DNA of 19,371 nucleotides from Sulfurimonas sp. (GTDB taxonomy: Bacteria; Campylobacterota; Campylobacteria; Campylobacterales; Sulfurimonadaceae): the NCBI GenBank assembly GCA_021157485.1, contig JAGGWO010000133.1, positions 1-19,371 of the forward strand. The letters run 5' to 3'. The notes under the pieces are model-generated. The model was given only the letters and a program-made list of their open reading frames with translations. It did no database searches and was not told where the DNA came from. This document shows, one piece after another, positions 8,085 to 14,437 of the stretch. Positions within the stretch are counted from its first letter, which is position 1. Each line of letters begins with the position of its first letter. Made by a program: the position numbers and the translations under genes.

Positions 8085-9245
8085 ATGAATGTTTTAAAAC
8101 TATCCAATGAACTTGATGCAAAAAATCTACTTCGAGAGTTGGGTGTCGATGGTGGTGGAGTAAGTATTTTAGCTTCAAAGATGAAACATCACGTTATCTA
8201 TATAAAAGATTTACACGTGGGTGCGGCTAATATCTTAAAACAAGATGCACTCTCAATTGGAGCTGATTTAGCAGTGCCTCGTGGAACTGTAATAGCAACT
8301 ACTCCTAAAGTAGATTGTATATTAATAGCAACTCAGAAGCAGTTGGAGATACTTAGTAAAAAAGAGTTGACTCAACCATTTGGACTTAAAGAGTTAGCTA
8401 AAAAGTTGAAGTTAATTTGTAGTGCTAAAAAATCCAAAGATATAGAGATAATGGGTGTTATTAACGCCAATGAAGATAGTTTTTATTGTGGTAGTAGATT
8501 TAGTGATATAAACGCAACAGATACTATCCTTAAGATGATAGAAGATGGGGCAAGCATTATAGATATCGGTGGTGTTTCATCTCGTCCAAATGCGGCACTC
8601 ATTAGTGTTGATGAAGAACTTCAAAGAGTGAAGCCTATTGTTGACGCTATCAAACAAAATAGACTCTATGAAAAAGCAGAGTTTAGTATAGATAGTTACG
8701 AGCCACAAGTTATATCTTATGCTCTTGAGAGTGGTTTTAAAATCATAAATGATATTACTGGTTTAGCTAATGATGAGGTCTGTAAACTCTGTTCATCATA
8801 CGACGCGACTGCTGTGATAATGCATATGCAAGGAACGCCACAGAGTATGCAGGATAATCCAGAGTATGAAAATGTTTTAAGTGATGTCTACTCATTTTTA
8901 GACGAGAGAATTGAAAAAGCTGAGTCATTTGGCGTCAATGAGATTATAGTTGATGTGGGTATTGGATTTGGTAAGACTTTAGAAAATAATTTGAATTTGA
9001 TTAAAAATTTAGAACACTTTTTGAGTTTGAATAAAAAAATCTTAGTAGGTGCTTCAAGAAAGTCTATGATAGATAAAGTAGTAAGTTGTAGTGTTGAAGA
9101 TAGATTACCAGGAACTCTAGCTCTACATTTAGAGGCTATGAAAAATGGAGCTTCTATGCTTAGAGTTCATGATGTAAAAGAACATGCTCAAGCTATAGAA
9201 GTACAAAAAAAACTAAACCATTATTCCTTTAATCATAAAGAATAA
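8085..9245 (+). CDS. folP: Dihydropteroate synthase with N-terminal extension
   Basis: Joins p-aminobenzoate to hydroxymethyl-dihydropterin pyrophosphate in folate synthesis, the target step of sulfonamides. At 386 residues it is about 110 longer than E. coli FolP; the TIM barrel starts near residue 120 and the extra domain precedes it. Recognised blocks: IMGVINANEDSF (122-133), DIGGVSSRP (160-168), SIDSYEP, NDITGL, MHMQGTPQSM, DVGIGFGKT (290-298), GASRKS (322-327) and RVHDV near the end. Loop 1 and loop 2 differ from the usual NVTPDSFSDGG and GGESTRPG (Glu to Val, Thr to Ser). GGGAGAG precedes the ATG, which directly follows the holB stop. The last 33 bases overlap the convergent pit gene. 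Confidence 0.93.
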   Translation: MNVLKLSNELDAKNLLRELGVDGGGVSILASKMKHHVIYIKDLHVGAANILKQDALSIGADLAVPRGTVIATTPKVDCILIATQKQLEILSKKELTQPFGLKELAKKLKLICSAKKSKDIEIMGVINANEDSFYCGSRFSDINATDTILKMIEDGASIIDIGGVSSRPNAALISVDEELQRVKPIVDAIKQNRLYEKAEFSIDSYEPQVISYALESGFKIINDITGLANDEVCKLCSSYDATAVIMHMQGTPQSMQDNPEYENVLSDVYSFLDERIEKAESFGVNEIIVDVGIGFGKTLENNLNLIKNLEHFLSLNKKILVGASRKSMIDKVVSCSVEDRLPGTLALHLEAMKNGASMLRVHDVKEHAQAIEVQKKLNHYSFNHKE

Positions 9246-10856
9246 TATAGCTGCTAAAGTTGCAGCTGCCGGAACAGTGATTATCCATGCTGCAATGATT
9301 TTCTTCACTGCATCACGTTTTACATACTCAATTTTTTTAGTCTGTTTCATATGCTTTTTAGTTGATTTGATAAGTTTCTCTTCAGTAGCTATAAGTTTAT
9401 AAAGCTCAACAACTCTTTCATAATCATTTTGACTCTTCTCATCTTTTTTATCTAACTTTTTGAGCTCTGCAGCTAATGCATTTAGAGTCTCTTTCTCATC
9501 TTTAATAGTTGTTTTATCTTCTTCTATTGTTGCATGAGAATCACTTAACTGTAGATATTCTCTTAAAAAACCAACACCAAAGACACCACCAATCGCGATA
9601 TGAGTTGAACTTACAGGAAGACCAAGTTGTGAAGCGATAATAACTGTTATAGAAGCAGCCATAGCAACAGAAAACGCTCTAATCTGATTTAGCTCTGTAA
9701 TCTCTGAACCAACAGTCTTAATTAGTTTAGGACCATATAGGGCAAGACCGAGAGCGATACCTAAAGCACCAACTCCCATAACCCATAGAGGGATACTTGC
9801 TTTTGAAGAGATACCTCCATTTATAACAGCATCATTTATAGCCGCTAATGGCCCAATTGCGTTTGCAACATCATTTGCACCGTGAGCAAAGCTTAAGAGC
9901 GCAGCTGCAAAAATAAGAGGGATAGTAAAGAGAGTATTAACAGATTCTCTAGAATTTTTTAATTCTTGTGTCTTTTTTAGATTTGATTTTACTGAAAAAT
10001 AAACAATTATTGCTGCTACAAGACCCAGTGTAAGAGCAGTTGTTAGGGATGGTTTTTTTGTCATCTCTATTGAAACTAAAGGTATGAAGTTTAATATATC
10101 AACAACTTGAGGCCAGATTTTTTTAAGACCTTTTAGTGTTAGATACGTAACAAATGCCCATGACATTAGTGCTACAAATATTGGAACATATTTTTTAGCA
10201 GCAGCGATTTTATCATCTTTAAAGACTATTGATTTTTTGATTGAAAAAAGAAAAGCAGCAGCAATAATACCACCAAGAACAGGTGAAATAACCCATGAAG
10301 CAGCGATTTTACCCATAGTACTCCAAGAAACAATGCTAAAACCAGCAGCAGCGATACCAGCACCCATGACACCACCAACAATAGAGTGAGTAGTTGAAAC
10401 TGGAGCTTTCATCATTGTTGCAAAGTTAAGCCATAGGGCAGCAGCTAAAAGAGCTGCCATCATTGCCCAGATAAAAGGATCGGCATTTCCACCAAACGCA
10501 GAGATGTCAATAATTCCTTTTTTAATTGTTTTAACAACTTCACCACCGGCAATAAGTGCACCAGCAGCTTCAAAAATTGCAGCGATAATAATAGCGGTAG
10601 TAAGAGTAAGTGCTTTAGAACCAACTGCTGGACCAACATTGTTGGCAACATCATTCGCACCAATATTCATAGCCATATATGCACCAATAAGTGCAGCTAC
10701 CGCGAGGAACATATTGTTTGGAATTCCACCATTGCTTAAAAAGCTATATGTAAGTACCGCTATCATAAAAAATAATGAAAAACCTAATCTAGTTAGGTCG
10801 GTTCCACTCTTTTTAAGTGCCTCTTGTTCGAGTTTCTTCATTGTCTGGATTTCCAT
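9213..10856 (-). CDS. pit: PiT-family inorganic phosphate permease
   Basis: An inner-membrane phosphate (or metal-phosphate) symporter of the PiT family. The 547 residues hold two inverted halves, each with the family signature GANDVAN (67-73 and 326-332), and many hydrophobic segments. Each half also has an APVSTTHS/LPVSSTHI block (151-158, 413-420). Between the last two membrane segments there is a long, highly charged stretch (about 441-515) with heptad-like pattern, probably a cytosolic coiled coil that is not part of the minimal transporter. GGGGTAAG just before the ATG serves as ribosome site. A Pho-box-like repeat pair and a TATAAT stand in the 62-base gap upstream. The 3' end overlaps folP on the other strand. 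Confidence 0.93.
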   Translation of the reverse strand: MEIQTMKKLEQEALKKSGTDLTRLGFSLFFMIAVLTYSFLSNGGIPNNMFLAVAALIGAYMAMNIGANDVANNVGPAVGSKALTLTTAIIIAAIFEAAGALIAGGEVVKTIKKGIIDISAFGGNADPFIWAMMAALLAAALWLNFATMMKAPVSTTHSIVGGVMGAGIAAAGFSIVSWSTMGKIAASWVISPVLGGIIAAAFLFSIKKSIVFKDDKIAAAKKYVPIFVALMSWAFVTYLTLKGLKKIWPQVVDILNFIPLVSIEMTKKPSLTTALTLGLVAAIIVYFSVKSNLKKTQELKNSRESVNTLFTIPLIFAAALLSFAHGANDVANAIGPLAAINDAVINGGISSKASIPLWVMGVGALGIALGLALYGPKLIKTVGSEITELNQIRAFSVAMAASITVIIASQLGLPVSSTHIAIGGVFGVGFLREYLQLSDSHATIEEDKTTIKDEKETLNALAAELKKLDKKDEKSQNDYERVVELYKLIATEEKLIKSTKKHMKQTKKIEYVKRDAVKKIIAAWIITVPAAATLAAILFFMIKGIMV

Positions 10857-10884
10857 ACTTACCCCGCAGTTAAATTATTACGCA

Positions 10885-10918
10885 ATTATATTATTTCTTT
10901 GGTTACAAAATGGTTACA
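10885..10918 (-). promoter_or_regulatory. Pho-box-like direct repeat and -10 box upstream of pit
   Basis: On the minus strand two exact copies of TGTAACCA (10918-10911 and 10907-10900) repeat with 11-base period, separated by TTT. Nine bases further downstream is TATAAT (10890-10885), 28 bases before the pit ATG. Repeats of 7-8 bases at 11-base period that replace the -35 about 10 bases before the -10 are the architecture of PhoB boxes, and of the PhosR box in Campylobacter. The sequence itself differs from the E. coli consensus, so the identity of the regulator is inference. Confidence 0.6.
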
Positions 10919-11458
10919 TTACTTTTTTATGTAGGCTTTTATTATCTCTTGACGTTCCAGTGGTCTATCACCACCACTTCTGCCAGATGTAGCAATATTG
11001 TTAAGCTTTTGTATAGCTACCATTGATGCAACAGTAGCTTGTCCAAAGATAGTATGGTATCCATTTAACCAAGGTGTTTTTGCTGTAGTTATAAAAAACT
11101 GACTCCCATTTGTATGAGGACCAGCATTTGCCATAGCCAAGATACCTACTTTATTAAAAGTCATAGATTTAAACTCATCTTTAAAAGGCTTGTTCCATAT
11201 GCTTTTACCACCGCGCCCACTTTCAGTTGGATCACCACCTTGAATCATAAAATTTTTAATAACTCTATGAAATGCAATACCATTATAGTAACCATTTTTC
11301 ACGTGAGTAGTAAAGTTCTCAACTGCAAGTGGGGCAACATCTGGGTAGAGTTCAAGCTCTATATTTCCTTGTGTAGTCTCTAGTATTACACGTGGGTTCT
11401 CACTTGCAAACATATTAACTGATAGCAGTAATAAAACTGATAGTACTAAGTTCTTCAT
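10919..11458 (-). CDS. Exported cyclophilin-type peptidyl-prolyl isomerase
   Basis: Catalyses cis-trans isomerisation of Xaa-Pro bonds, here most likely in the periplasm. Residues 1-19 form a signal peptide (Lys-Asn, hydrophobic core, cleavage probably after MFAS). The cyclophilin fold follows: FHRVIKNFMIQGGDP with catalytic Arg65, NGSQFFIT with Gln120, and LNGYHTIFG with His135. Length 179 is normal for bacterial PpiA/PpiB. Its ATG overlaps the msrB stop by one base (TAATG), so the two are coupled. Pairing of a periplasmic folding helper with methionine sulfoxide repair suggests a protein-quality operon, but MsrB itself lacks a signal peptide. Confidence 0.94.
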   Translation of the reverse strand: MKNLVLSVLLLLSVNMFASENPRVILETTQGNIELELYPDVAPLAVENFTTHVKNGYYNGIAFHRVIKNFMIQGGDPTESGRGGKSIWNKPFKDEFKSMTFNKVGILAMANAGPHTNGSQFFITTAKTPWLNGYHTIFGQATVASMVAIQKLNNIATSGRSGGDRPLERQEIIKAYIKK

Positions 11459-11847
11459 TATTCTTCCTCTTTAAAATTTAAACATACTGAGTTTATACAG
11501 TATCTCATTCCTGTTGGTTCTGGTCCATCAGGGAAAATATGACCTAAGTGCGCATCACAATTAGAGCATACAACTTCTACGCGAATCATCCCGTGAGTGC
11601 TATCTTTTATTTCAGTTACAGCATCTTCTACTGCTTCATAGTAACTTGGCCAACCAGTTCCTGAATCAAATTTAGTTTCCGATTCAAATAGAGGAGCATC
11701 ACAACAAACGCAGTTATAAGTTCCGTTATCTTTGTTGTCATAATATTTTCCAGAGAAGGGTGCTTCTGTCCCGTGTTGTCTACACACGTAAAATGCTTCA
11801 GGTGAGAGTTTCTTCTTCCACTGAGTCTCGCTCATACTTACTTTCAT
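11458..11847 (-). CDS. msrB: Peptide-methionine (R)-S-oxide reductase
   Basis: Reduces methionine-R-sulfoxide in proteins. The 129 residues show the whole MsrB domain: [15 protein letters not shown], zinc cysteines C46-x2-C49 and C94-x2-C97, [11 protein letters not shown] and the catalytic block [11 protein letters not shown] with Cys117. The position of the usual resolving Cys in the GCGWPS loop is Thr here; Cys122 or Cys22 might substitute, or the enzyme may rely on thioredoxin directly. The start at 11847 is preferred over Met5 because AAGGA stands six bases before it. It begins 50 bases inside the preceding gene, and it ends one base into the cyclophilin gene. Confidence 0.95.
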   Translation of the reverse strand: MKVSMSETQWKKKLSPEAFYVCRQHGTEAPFSGKYYDNKDNGTYNCVCCDAPLFESETKFDSGTGWPSYYEAVEDAVTEIKDSTHGMIRVEVVCSNCDAHLGHIFPDGPEPTGMRYCINSVCLNFKEEE

Positions 11848-13336
11848 ACTTTGTCCTTAGATTTTCAATCTCTTGACACTCATCTTCATAAATGATATTA
11901 ACAGTGCGTTTAGCAATACTAAGAGCATATTCTATTTCACTTTGAGAAGTAAAACATAGGTCTAGTAGAATTACATGTTCTGCTTGTAGCGCATTTGTAT
12001 CACGATATGTTAATAACATCAGAGAATCAAAATTTTGATTTATTAGATTTTGGGAACTATCTAATAAAAGTGCTTTATCTTTGATAAAGAATTCTAAATC
12101 ATCATTTAATTTTTCTTTACTTAAGCTATTACTTACAACGATAATATCTTTTGCCTCTGAATCTTGGAGTAGTTTAGAGATTAGTTGAAGTGCTTTTGCA
12201 TGTTGATTTGCTTTATGAAAAAACAGTTCTGCACTATTTTCTTTTAACTCTTGTTTAAATATAAAACGAGCTTCTTTGATGTCAGAATTTACAAGAAGTA
12301 AATCAGATTTGTTCTGAATATGAACAAGGTACTCTATAAAGTTCTCAGGCATTAGATTAGAATCATCACACATGATTAAATCAGCAGCATTAAAACTTTT
12401 ATGCATTAGTGATTCATCTATTAGTACATTTCCTACTATTGTTTCTCTTTTTAATTTTCTTAAGTGCATGTTAATTAAATCAATAGGTGTGATTATCATT
12501 ATAGAAGTTAAATCAATCTCAATGATTGCGTGTTCTACAATATCTAAAAGCTTCTTCTTTAGTATGTCACAAGCTAAAAGTGTTGGCTTTATGATAATGA
12601 ATTTTTTATTTGGATTTTCTAACTTTTCTAAAATTACTTTAAGTAAAAGAACACTACTTTTATCACTATGAGCAGCTGCAGTTAATACTTCTAACCCAGA
12701 TATTTCAGAGTTAATAAATTCAATCTGTTCATCACTGCAAAGTTTTAAAGAGAGATCATCCTTAACGATAGTATACTGGATTAAAAGATTTCCAATGATA
12801 TCGTCTTTAGATGGAAGTGGTTCTTCAGAAGTTTCACAATACTCAAGCTTCTGAATTATTTCATTTTCCTCTGAGTCGCTAAAAATCACTCTATCTTTTG
12901 GTAACAACTCTTTGAATGATTCATCTAAATGCTCATACTCATCAGCATTTAGATTTTCCATTAAAAGGTAGTTAAATATTGGTACAGCGTCATGATGTGT
13001 TATTTCATTGAACTTTTTATCTATAATATTTTGAGTGTTTTGATATGAGAGAGTATCTTTAGAAGAAGTCTGATTTTCAGCTTTTTCAATTTTAGAGTTT
13101 TTCAAATCATCATAGGACCACTCTTTTCGCTCAAAAAGATATATTCCACGTCTGGTATCTAATAACATAAGAGGAATTAGGTAGCTTTTTGTATGGTGAT
13201 ATATTGTAATATCTTTGTATAAAGTCAGTTCGCTAAATTCTGTTATAGATTTTAGTTTCTTTATGAGTATTGAGTCTGGAATAGTTAGTGATTTGCTCTT
13301 TTTTTTAAAGAGTGAAGTGAAAAAAGGTATGTTCAT
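11798..13336 (-). CDS. NERD/UvrD-helicase-like protein with degraded ATPase motifs
   Basis: A 512-residue protein I do not know by name. Residues about 36-110 resemble a NERD nuclease-related domain ([17 protein letters not shown]). From about 197 the layout follows SF1A helicases: a Q-motif-like [11 protein letters not shown] (199-208), a P-loop position reading AAAHSDKSS (220-228) instead of GxxGxGKT, motif Ia [10 protein letters not shown], Walker B VLIDES (304-309), motif III LLLVNSD, and a C-terminal [15 protein letters not shown] where active enzymes have a TRAK arginine. The missing glycines and arginine suggest a non-hydrolysing relative. It has no good Shine-Dalgarno and starts 11 bases after a perfect palindrome. 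It lies between HU and msrB on the same strand. Function is unknown; a DNA-related role is a guess from the fold. Confidence 0.7.
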   Translation of the reverse strand: MNIPFFTSLFKKKSKSLTIPDSILIKKLKSITEFSELTLYKDITIYHHTKSYLIPLMLLDTRRGIYLFERKEWSYDDLKNSKIEKAENQTSSKDTLSYQNTQNIIDKKFNEITHHDAVPIFNYLLMENLNADEYEHLDESFKELLPKDRVIFSDSEENEIIQKLEYCETSEEPLPSKDDIIGNLLIQYTIVKDDLSLKLCSDEQIEFINSEISGLEVLTAAAHSDKSSVLLLKVILEKLENPNKKFIIIKPTLLACDILKKKLLDIVEHAIIEIDLTSIMIITPIDLINMHLRKLKRETIVGNVLIDESLMHKSFNAADLIMCDDSNLMPENFIEYLVHIQNKSDLLLVNSDIKEARFIFKQELKENSAELFFHKANQHAKALQLISKLLQDSEAKDIIVVSNSLSKEKLNDDLEFFIKDKALLLDSSQNLINQNFDSLMLLTYRDTNALQAEHVILLDLCFTSQSEIEYALSIAKRTVNIIYEDECQEIENLRTKYESKYERDSVEEETLT

Positions 13337-13347
13337 ATTTTAAGATT

Positions 13348-13375
13348 AGATATTGTCACTGCAGTGACAATATCT
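13348..13375. terminator. Perfect 28-base palindrome between HU and the helicase-like gene
   Basis: A perfect inverted repeat, starting AGATATTGTCACT, centred on CTGCAG, and reading the same on both strands. It lies six bases after the HU stop codon and 11 bases before the next ATG. As RNA it forms a long hairpin with a tiny loop. No U-run follows on either strand, so it is not a textbook intrinsic terminator; it could stabilise the HU mRNA 3' end, reduce read-through, or bind a dimeric protein. Confidence 0.5.
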
Positions 13376-13381
13376 TAATGA

Positions 13382-13666
13382 TTATTTACCAGCTGCAACA
13401 CGGTCTTTAAGACCTTTACCAGCTTTAAATTTAGGAACCATTTTATCTTGAGTTGTATAAGTTTTATCAGTACCTGGTACTTTACCGCTTTTACCTTTTT
13501 GTAATGCAGCAGCAAAGCTACCAAAACCAACTAAAGAAACATCTTCTTTTTTTACTAGAGCTGATGTAACAGCTTCTGTAAATGCTTTAATTGCAGCTTC
13601 TGCTTCAACTTTAGTTTTGTAGTTACCACTTGCTTGTACTAATTCTACGAATTGCGCTTTATTCAT
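13382..13666 (-). CDS. hup: HU-family DNA-binding protein
   Basis: A small basic histone-like protein that bends DNA as a dimer. The 94 residues start MNKAQFVELVQ and show the family region VSLVGFGSFAAALQKGKSGK and KMVPKFKAGKGLKDRV. In the usual HU hallmark, GFGxF is followed by the beta-arm; the arm here is short and lacks the common RxGRNP block, having KSGKVPGTDKT instead. A longer frame starts at 13705, but the ATG at 13666 gives the family's length and has AAGGG eight bases upstream, so I chose it. It has its own likely promoter and a hairpin in the leader, and ends just before a perfect palindrome. Confidence 0.94.
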   Translation of the reverse strand: MNKAQFVELVQASGNYKTKVEAEAAIKAFTEAVTSALVKKEDVSLVGFGSFAAALQKGKSGKVPGTDKTYTTQDKMVPKFKAGKGLKDRVAAGK

Positions 13667-13705
13667 GAGATTTACCCTTGGATTAAAATATTTCCGAACC
13701 ACCAT

Positions 13706-13721
13706 GACAAAGTGCTTTGTC
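13706..13721. repeat. Inverted repeat in the HU leader
   Basis: GACAAAG, two bases, CTTTGTC: a perfect 7-bp dyad 39 bases upstream of the HU ATG and downstream of the likely -10, so it would be in the mRNA leader. It could be an operator or a small RNA hairpin; the two-base loop is too tight for a fully paired hairpin. Confidence 0.5.
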
Positions 13722-13746
13722 TCTAAAATGATTCAGCTAGAGATAC

Positions 13747-13752
13747 TTTATA
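13747..13752 (-). promoter_or_regulatory. Likely HU promoter -10
   Basis: TATAAA on the minus strand (13752 to 13747), just after the stop of the 77-residue gene and 81 bases before the HU start. Upstream, across the -35 position, lies the 13-base direct repeat at 13758-13791. Confidence 0.45.
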
Positions 13753-13754
13753 AT

Positions 13755-13988
13755 TTATTTGCTTAAATTTTTCTTCTTTTTGCTTAAATTTACTAAATAA
13801 TGTGACAATTTTGTTTCTTTTAGTCCATATTTAGCCCGTTTTAAGAGGTTTGAGAAATTTATAGTAGAGTTGTGATCCATAATCAAAGATGATATTTCCC
13901 TGATTTTTTGGTATTTATCAGCATGTGAATGTATCGATAAGAAAACATCTTCTAGTCCATCTCTCTCATTTTTAGTAAGTGCGCTCAT
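13755..13988 (-). CDS. Small hypothetical protein with lysine-rich repeat tail
   Basis: I do not recognise this 77-residue protein. It is predicted all-helical and soluble, with an opening ALTKNERDGLEDVFLSIH that looks well-constrained, and a very basic tail that ends NLSK-KKK-NLSK. AAGGA six bases before the ATG overlaps the stop region of the HTH gene upstream (gap of nine bases), so the two are one operon. The pairing with an HTH regulator could mean a co-regulator or a toxin-antitoxin-like unit, but nothing in the sequence shows toxicity, and the position before HU suggests a chromosomal housekeeping role. Confidence 0.7.
   Translation of the reverse strand: MSALTKNERDGLEDVFLSIHSHADKYQKIREISSLIMDHNSTINFSNLLKRAKYGLKETKLSHYLVNLSKKKKNLSK
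13758..13791. repeat. 13-base direct repeat with 21-base period
   Basis: TTTGCTTAAATTT occurs exactly at 13758-13770 and 13779-13791. On the minus strand each copy encodes Asn-Leu-Ser-Lys in the tail of the 77-residue protein. The period equals two helical turns and the pair spans the -35 position of HU, so it may be a regulator site; a plain tandem duplication is the alternative. Confidence 0.6.
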
Positions 13989-13997
13989 ATAAAGTCC

Positions 13998-14237
13998 TTA
14001 GTTCTCTAGCCTATTAATTTTTCTAACAGCTCTTATAATCTCATCATCATCTAATTTTCCTAACATGCTCATTACTACAGCTGCAGCTTGTGGTTTAGCA
14101 CGGCCAAGCTTCCAGTCTTGATATGTACGCATAGAAATCCCAAGAGAATTAGCCATATCTTTTAGGGATATTTTCTTGCCATTATTTTGAGACTCTAAAG
14201 AGTTATGTAGGATATTAAATAAATCATCAATTTGCAT
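13998..14237 (-). CDS. Small helix-turn-helix DNA-binding protein (XRE-like)
   Basis: A 79-residue protein with a helix-turn-helix at about 24-46: ISLKDMANSLGISMRTYQDWKLGRAKP, in which Ala-x3-Leu-Gly-x-Ser and the following recognition helix fit XRE/Cro-type proteins. The tail DDDEIIRAVRKINRL is charged and helical. An upstream TTG at 14288 could extend the frame, but that extension is hydrophobic, AT-rich and runs through the promoter, so I start at the ATG. There is no Shine-Dalgarno; TATAAT is only 16 bases upstream, giving a leader of about ten bases. An inverted repeat over that -10 box suggests self-repression. It is followed by the 77-residue gene. Confidence 0.8.
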   Translation of the reverse strand: MQIDDLFNILHNSLESQNNGKKISLKDMANSLGISMRTYQDWKLGRAKPQAAAVVMSMLGKLDDDEIIRAVRKINRLEN

Positions 14238-14243
14238 AAGAGA

Positions 14244-14264
14244 AAGTATACGGATTATATACTT
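14244..14264 (-). promoter_or_regulatory. Promoter and candidate operator of the HTH gene
   Basis: AAGTATA (14244-14250) and TATACTT (14258-14264) form a perfect 7-bp inverted repeat with a seven-base spacer. The minus-strand -10 box TATAAT (14259 to 14254) lies inside it, so a dimer bound here would block transcription of the HTH gene. Confidence 0.55.
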
Positions 14265-14398
14265 AAATATACATTTAATATAATACAAAAGATTAAATAT
14301 TGTATGTAATAGTATTTATTATGTTTATTAAATACTTAATATATCTTATAATATTAATTATATAGTATATTTAATACGATAAACCGTGTATTATTTAG
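14265..14398. promoter_or_regulatory. AT-rich non-coding stretch with repeated AGTAT-type half-sites
   Basis: Between the HTH gene and the FapA-like gene about 200 bases hold no gene. The stretch is almost pure A/T. It contains AGTATTTA (14311-14318) and TAAATACT (14329-14336), an 8-bp inverted repeat, as well as AGTATATTTAATAC near 14374. These resemble the half-sites over the HTH promoter, which makes an operator cluster likely. Extra promoters or a DNA-unwinding element are alternatives. Confidence 0.45.
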
Positions 14399-14399
14399 A

Positions 14400-14425
14400 C
14401 TATTTTATTGAAATGAATAAAATAG
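14400..14425 (-). terminator. Hairpin downstream of the FapA-like gene
   Basis: CTATTTTATT (14400-14409) and AATAAAATAG (14416-14425) form a perfect 10-bp stem with a six-base loop, starting 12 bases after the stop of the FapA-like gene. The stem is almost all A/T and no clear U-run follows, so termination is probable from position only. Confidence 0.4.
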
Positions 14426-14437
14426 AAATTTTGAGAG

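Noticed and set aside
13382..13705. A longer HU starting at 13705 with 13 extra residues.
   Set aside because: The extension crosses the leader dyad, has no ribosome site, and makes the protein longer than the family; the ATG at 13666 has AAGGG.
13998..14288. A longer HTH protein starting from TTG at 14288.
   Set aside because: The extra 17 residues are translated from the AT-rich promoter and operator; TTG start without ribosome site.
14265..14437. AT-rich stretch as a replication origin, given HobA in the window.
   Set aside because: I saw no cluster of DnaA boxes (TTATCCACA-like), and dnaA and dnaN are not adjacent. HobA lies far away and its location does not mark oriC.
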